22,414 bases of DNA, taken from contig NW_004457302.1 in NCBI RefSeq assembly GCF_000313135.1, positions 35,058-57,471 of the forward strand, written 5' to 3'. The position numbers were made by a program, and so were the translations under genes. This document shows positions 19,678-22,414 of this stretch, piece by piece. Each line of letters starts with the position of its first letter. Positions within the stretch are counted from its first letter, which is position 1. Below the pieces are notes generated by a model, which did no database searches, had not been told where the DNA came from, and worked only from the letters and a program-made list of their open reading frames with translations. This DNA is from Acanthamoeba castellanii str. Neff (Eukaryota > Discosea > Longamoebia > Acanthamoebidae).

Positions 19678-21655
19678 GAGAGAGAGAAACGTACAGGTGG
19701 AGATCTTGTCCTGGTGTTCCTCGGTCTTGAGGGCCACGACCTCGTGTTCGCGGAACGGGACGAACTGGAACGTCGAGAATCCGTGCGTGGGCTCGTTGAC
19801 CTGTTTGTTTTGAGGGAAGCCACGCCGCGATAGACAACCGAAGACGATGAGCAGAAGAAACAAACGAGCGATGGCGAAGGCACCCCGCAAGGGCAGGGCA
19901 ACGTACTCCCACGTGCGAGATGCGGATGTCTGCGAACTGCTCGTTCATGGAGATCACCGTGTCAGAGCCGCGCGACTCGTCCAGCGCCTCATCGTACGGA
20001 TCCTGTTGCGGCATGAAGAAGAAGAAGAAGAAGAAGCAACCACACAAGTTTCAGCGCGTGTGTCGCGTGTGTCGTTTCTGACATGTTCGCCGTGTGAGCG
20101 TGCGTGCGTGCGGCGGTTACCGTGGAGACTCGGCGCGGGAGGAAGAACCACCGCCTGAGGGCGGCGTTCCAGCGTATGCCCTCGTGCAGCAGGTAGCCGG
20201 GGAACAGCGTGTTCGTCTCTTTCCTGTGTCGGTCGCGGTGGTGGTCAGCTGACCGCCCACGCGTGAAGAGAGGTGTGGGTGGGGCCTTGCAATGAGTTTA
20301 CCTGAGAGCGGTGTAGTGCTGGCCCCAATCGATACGCTCGATGCGACCCTCGGCGTCAATCTTCGCAATCCACTGCGGGTTGTTGTTCACAAACTCCTGA
20401 ACGACGAAGAAGAGGGGGGAGGTGAGATGAAAGAATGAAGTGGTCGATCGCAGGAGAGCGAGGGGTACCCCCTTGCCGGTCGTCCACTCCTTACCGGTGG
20501 ACCCCACGTAGAGGTGCGAGTCCTTGACCGTCGCCCACTCGATTTTCAGGCCCTGTCGTTCCCAATTAATCACAGTACAGTGCAGTGCAGAAAAAGAGTA
20601 ATCAACATGACGATGACGATGACGATGAAAGAGAAGGAGAGGTATGGCACCTTGTCGATGTGACCGTTGCCATCCATGAGGATGTGCTTGGGGATCACCT
20701 TCTCGCCCTCGACAAAGTACACTGGCAGCCCGAAGTCAGTTCACTCATTACACCAACCGCGAGGCGGATGGGAGTGCACTGGTGGTGGGTGGTGGTGGTG
20801 GCCTACCGATGCCGGTGCGATCGTCAAAGGTAAGGAGCTGCTCGTTGAAGTAGGCCAGCTCCGACAGCTCCATTCCTCGAGATCCGTCGTTGAACACCGA
20901 CGTAACATCCATCTGGTGGGTTGGATTGGGTTGGGTTGGGTTGAGTTGCGTTGCGTTGAAACGAACACAGGCGGGTGGGTACGTACCTCGCTATCCCAGG
21001 CGATGGTGTACTTCTTGGTCTCGGGGTTGCGCGTGAGCGTGCCGCTCTTCAGCGTGCTGCGCCACTTCTTGTCGTCCTGTTTTGTGTTGTACAATGAATC
21101 AGTTTTCGCGCATGAGTGCGGGAGAGGAAGAGGCGGTACAGTCTTGGAGGCCTTGTCCATGTCAGCAACGATGGTGATGGAGTAGTGCGTTGATGACGGC
21201 TTGTACTTGTGGTACGCCTGTGGCCATGCCAAAGTGAAGTGGATGGGTGAGAATAATCTTAGGATGATGGCCAGAACTGCAGGAAACGCGCACCTGCTGA
21301 AGAGGGTAGCGGAGGTGAGCCTCGAGTGGAGAGTCCTTCAGGCCACGCGAGTGGGGCGAGGCGCCGGTGCCATCGGTCAGGACAGCAGGGTTGAAGTAGA
21401 GAAGGGCGCCCACGAAGAGGAACACCACGACGAGGCCCACAACAACCTGTGCGCCAAAGATGAAGAGTCAAGATGGCCCAACAGACAAAAAAGAAGAAAA
21501 AAGGGGGTGGGCACCTGCTTGTGCCGAGAGTGGAGCTGAGAGAAAGGACCCATTCTGCTGAAAAAACGCTTGGGAGGAGGCGACTGTGGTTCGTAAGCGT
21601 AGCCGTAGTAGCCAGCACCTCTCGATGAGTTGTTGGAAAGCTCAGCAAACATCAA
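19397..21655 (-). CDS. Apyrase / soluble calcium-activated nucleotidase (CANT1-type), type II membrane protein
   Basis: A calcium-dependent nucleoside diphosphatase/triphosphatase family, usually in the ER/Golgi lumen, supporting glycoprotein quality control and glycosylation by clearing UDP/GDP. Thirteen exons: 21655-21515, 21446-21294, 21217-21140, 21076-20987, 20912-20807, 20721-20651, 20552-20469, 20396-20302, 20223-20121, 20002-19907, 19800-19695, 19587-19524, 19421-19397; 403 residues against 401 in human CANT1. A 47-residue cytosolic tail precedes a signal-anchor (about 48-65, VVVGLVVVFLFVGALLYF). Family blocks follow in order: YSITIVADMD, GMELSELAYFN, TFDDRTGIVYFVEG, ILMDGNGHIDKG, WATVKDSHLYVGSTGKEWT, PGYLLHEGIRW, RWFFLPRR, SHVG with PTHGFSTFQFVP, VVALKTEE, and GNVKFEGIEFL at the end. 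All blades of the five-blade propeller seem present and no key block is lost. Two Met codons (21655 and 21652) could start it. Confidence 0.95.
19636..19675 (+). repeat. (CA)20 microsatellite in a CANT1 intron
   Basis: An uninterrupted CA run in the intron 19694-19588; the transcribed strand is (GT)n. Confidence 0.95.
20607..20629 (+). repeat. ATGACG hexamer repeat in a CANT1 intron
   Basis: About four ATGACG units in the intron 20650-20553. Confidence 0.85.
20917..20958 (+). repeat. GGGTT-like pentamer tract in a CANT1 intron
   Basis: GGGTT units followed by GAGTT and GCGTT variants in the intron 20986-20913, close to the acceptor on the transcribed strand. It resembles telomeric DNA but the unit is five bases, not TTAGGG. 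Confidence 0.8.
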
Positions 21656-22152
21656 TCACGGTTTGGTGATTTATGGTCCACTCGTTCAGATCAACGAGCG
21701 ATTGTTTCAGCAGATCGAAGCCAGACCTTCTAGGGAGAACAATGCGCCCGCTGCGTCCAATCTGAATCGATGCGCGAACAGAAAATCGTGCTACGTGCCC
21801 CGTCAGCAAGGAAGCGCCAAAGTCCGAGCGCATATCTCACATAACTCGAATTTTCCTCGCGGAGTTCGCTGAGTTGAATTTTCCCGAGAGCCTTCGATTT
21901 GTGCAAATTCCCCGTGTAACGAGAAAGCGAGACGAGAGGCGCCCAACTTTTCGTCCGCCACCACTCCCGCCTTCAAGACGGCGGGATTGCAAACTCAGTT
22001 CGATCGATCTGTCCGCGGCGACCTTCGTCTCATCATCCGTTCCTCATCGCATGCGACAACCCGCGCCGAGCGTTTGAATTTTGATCTTCCGAATTGGATC
22101 GATAGCGCAGGCTTGTTCTTCCTTCTTCTCTCCTCCTCGTCTCTCTTGCAAC
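21656..22152. promoter_or_regulatory. Divergent intergenic region between CANT1 and the right-edge gene
   Basis: 497 bp without a supported gene, the longest non-coding stretch here. It holds two GAATTTTCC copies at 21848-21856 and 21876-21884 (28-bp period), each followed by a CG-containing tail, and a related AATTTTGATCTTCC at 22077-22090. No RNA gene or TATA box was recognised. Short ORFs in it look random. Regulatory function is inferred from orientation. Confidence 0.45.
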
Positions 22153-22414
22153 ATGGGACCTCCTCCATTGAATGACGCGGCCGATGACTCAAAACATACG
22201 AAACATCAATTGTCGTGCCTGATGCGATGGTGGCCTCGATGGACAGCGAGGACGTGGCTTAAAATCATCGTATCTGTCATCGGTGGCGCGGGGCTTTGCG
22301 CATTCTTCTACTGGTTCTCGGCCACGGGGCTACCTCGCCGTCTTCCTCGAGTGGTGAGAGAAGATTGGCTACTGGGGCAATGTGCTCTTCGTTGTCGCCT
22401 TCACCCTCACCGGT
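22153..22414 (+). CDS. N-terminal part of a membrane protein, possibly VTT/DedA-like, cut by the window edge and with a probable frame disruption
   Basis: The ATG at 22153 opens a frame with a polar, Lys/His/Trp-rich N-terminus and then one clear membrane helix (LKIIVSVIGGAGLCAFFYWF, 22258-22317). Beyond about 22325 the ATG frame becomes Arg-rich and unconvincing. The +1-shifted frame gives GYLAVFLEW, a TGA at 22355-22357, then EKIGYWGNVLFVVAFTLTG up to the edge. That second part resembles the lumenal start and next helix of VTT/DedA (TMEM41/TVP38-type) proteins. Either a GGGG run at 22326-22329 is miscalled and the TGA is an error or mutation, or an intron starts near the GTGAG at 22354. Product and frame are uncertain. 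Confidence 0.4.
   Translation, partial: MGPPPLNDAADDSKHTKHQLSCLMRWWPRWTARTWLKIIVSVIGGAGLCAFFYWFSATGLPRRLPRVVREDWLLGQCALRCRLHPHR

Noticed and set aside
20917..20958. Telomere-like GGGTT repeat
   Set aside because: It is short, degenerate, within a CANT1 intron, and the unit is not TTAGGG. No sign of a chromosome end.
1..22414. tRNA, rRNA, transposase, reverse transcriptase, integrase or viral genes
   Set aside because: None recognised on either strand. All substantial coding sequence is accounted for by cellular genes with introns.

Overview
This window looks like a compact, GC-rich, intron-dense eukaryotic nuclear locus. The likely source is a free-living amoebozoan of the Acanthamoeba type. 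That placement is an inference from protein families, short GTACG-type introns and CG-containing microsatellites; no marker gene in the window proves it. There are no bacterial operons, no CRISPR, no recognisable mobile element and no RNA gene that I can see. All gene models below were built by hand: each splice junction was checked for frame, and for nine genes with a start codon the exon lengths add up to a multiple of three.

Layout, left to right. (1) + strand, a 5'-truncated kinesin-12/KIF15-type motor with 12 visible exons (1-5432). (2) + strand, a small DOPA 4,5-dioxygenase-family protein (5631-6083). (3) - strand, an INO80 chromatin-remodelling complex subunit B/IES2-like protein (6190-8360). 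(4) - strand, a p47/UBXN2/Shp1-type CDC48 cofactor with UBA, SEP and UBX domains (8475-10216). (5) + strand, a secreted or membrane-anchored clan GH-A-like glycosidase (10613-12245). (6) - strand, an F-box protein (12324-13866). (7) + strand, a second, long F-box-like protein with an acidic region (13969-17153). (8) - strand, SURF1, which appears to lack its C-terminal third (17262-18543). (9) + strand, a small orphan protein (18664-19296). (10) - strand, a 13-exon apyrase/CANT1-type calcium-dependent nucleotidase (19397-21655). (11) + strand, the 5' end of a membrane protein cut by the right edge (22153-22414).

From gene 2 on, most neighbours are convergent or divergent, with about 80-110 bp between convergent stop codons. 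Divergent pairs share short promoters: p47/glycosidase (396 bp), the two F-box genes (102 bp or less), SURF1/orphan (120 bp) and CANT1/membrane protein (497 bp). The genes are not an obvious pathway. They cover mitosis, chromatin remodelling, CDC48 function and SCF-type ubiquitylation, mitochondrial cytochrome c oxidase assembly, and secretory-pathway hydrolases.

I see no clear new multi-gene system. The observations most worth checking are the truncated SURF1, the head-to-head F-box pair with nested palindromes over both possible start codons, the unusual splice-donor usage (GTAC in most introns, two GC-AG introns, two stop-free introns of 3n length), the 21-copy heptamer satellite in an INO80B intron, and frame damage in the last gene.
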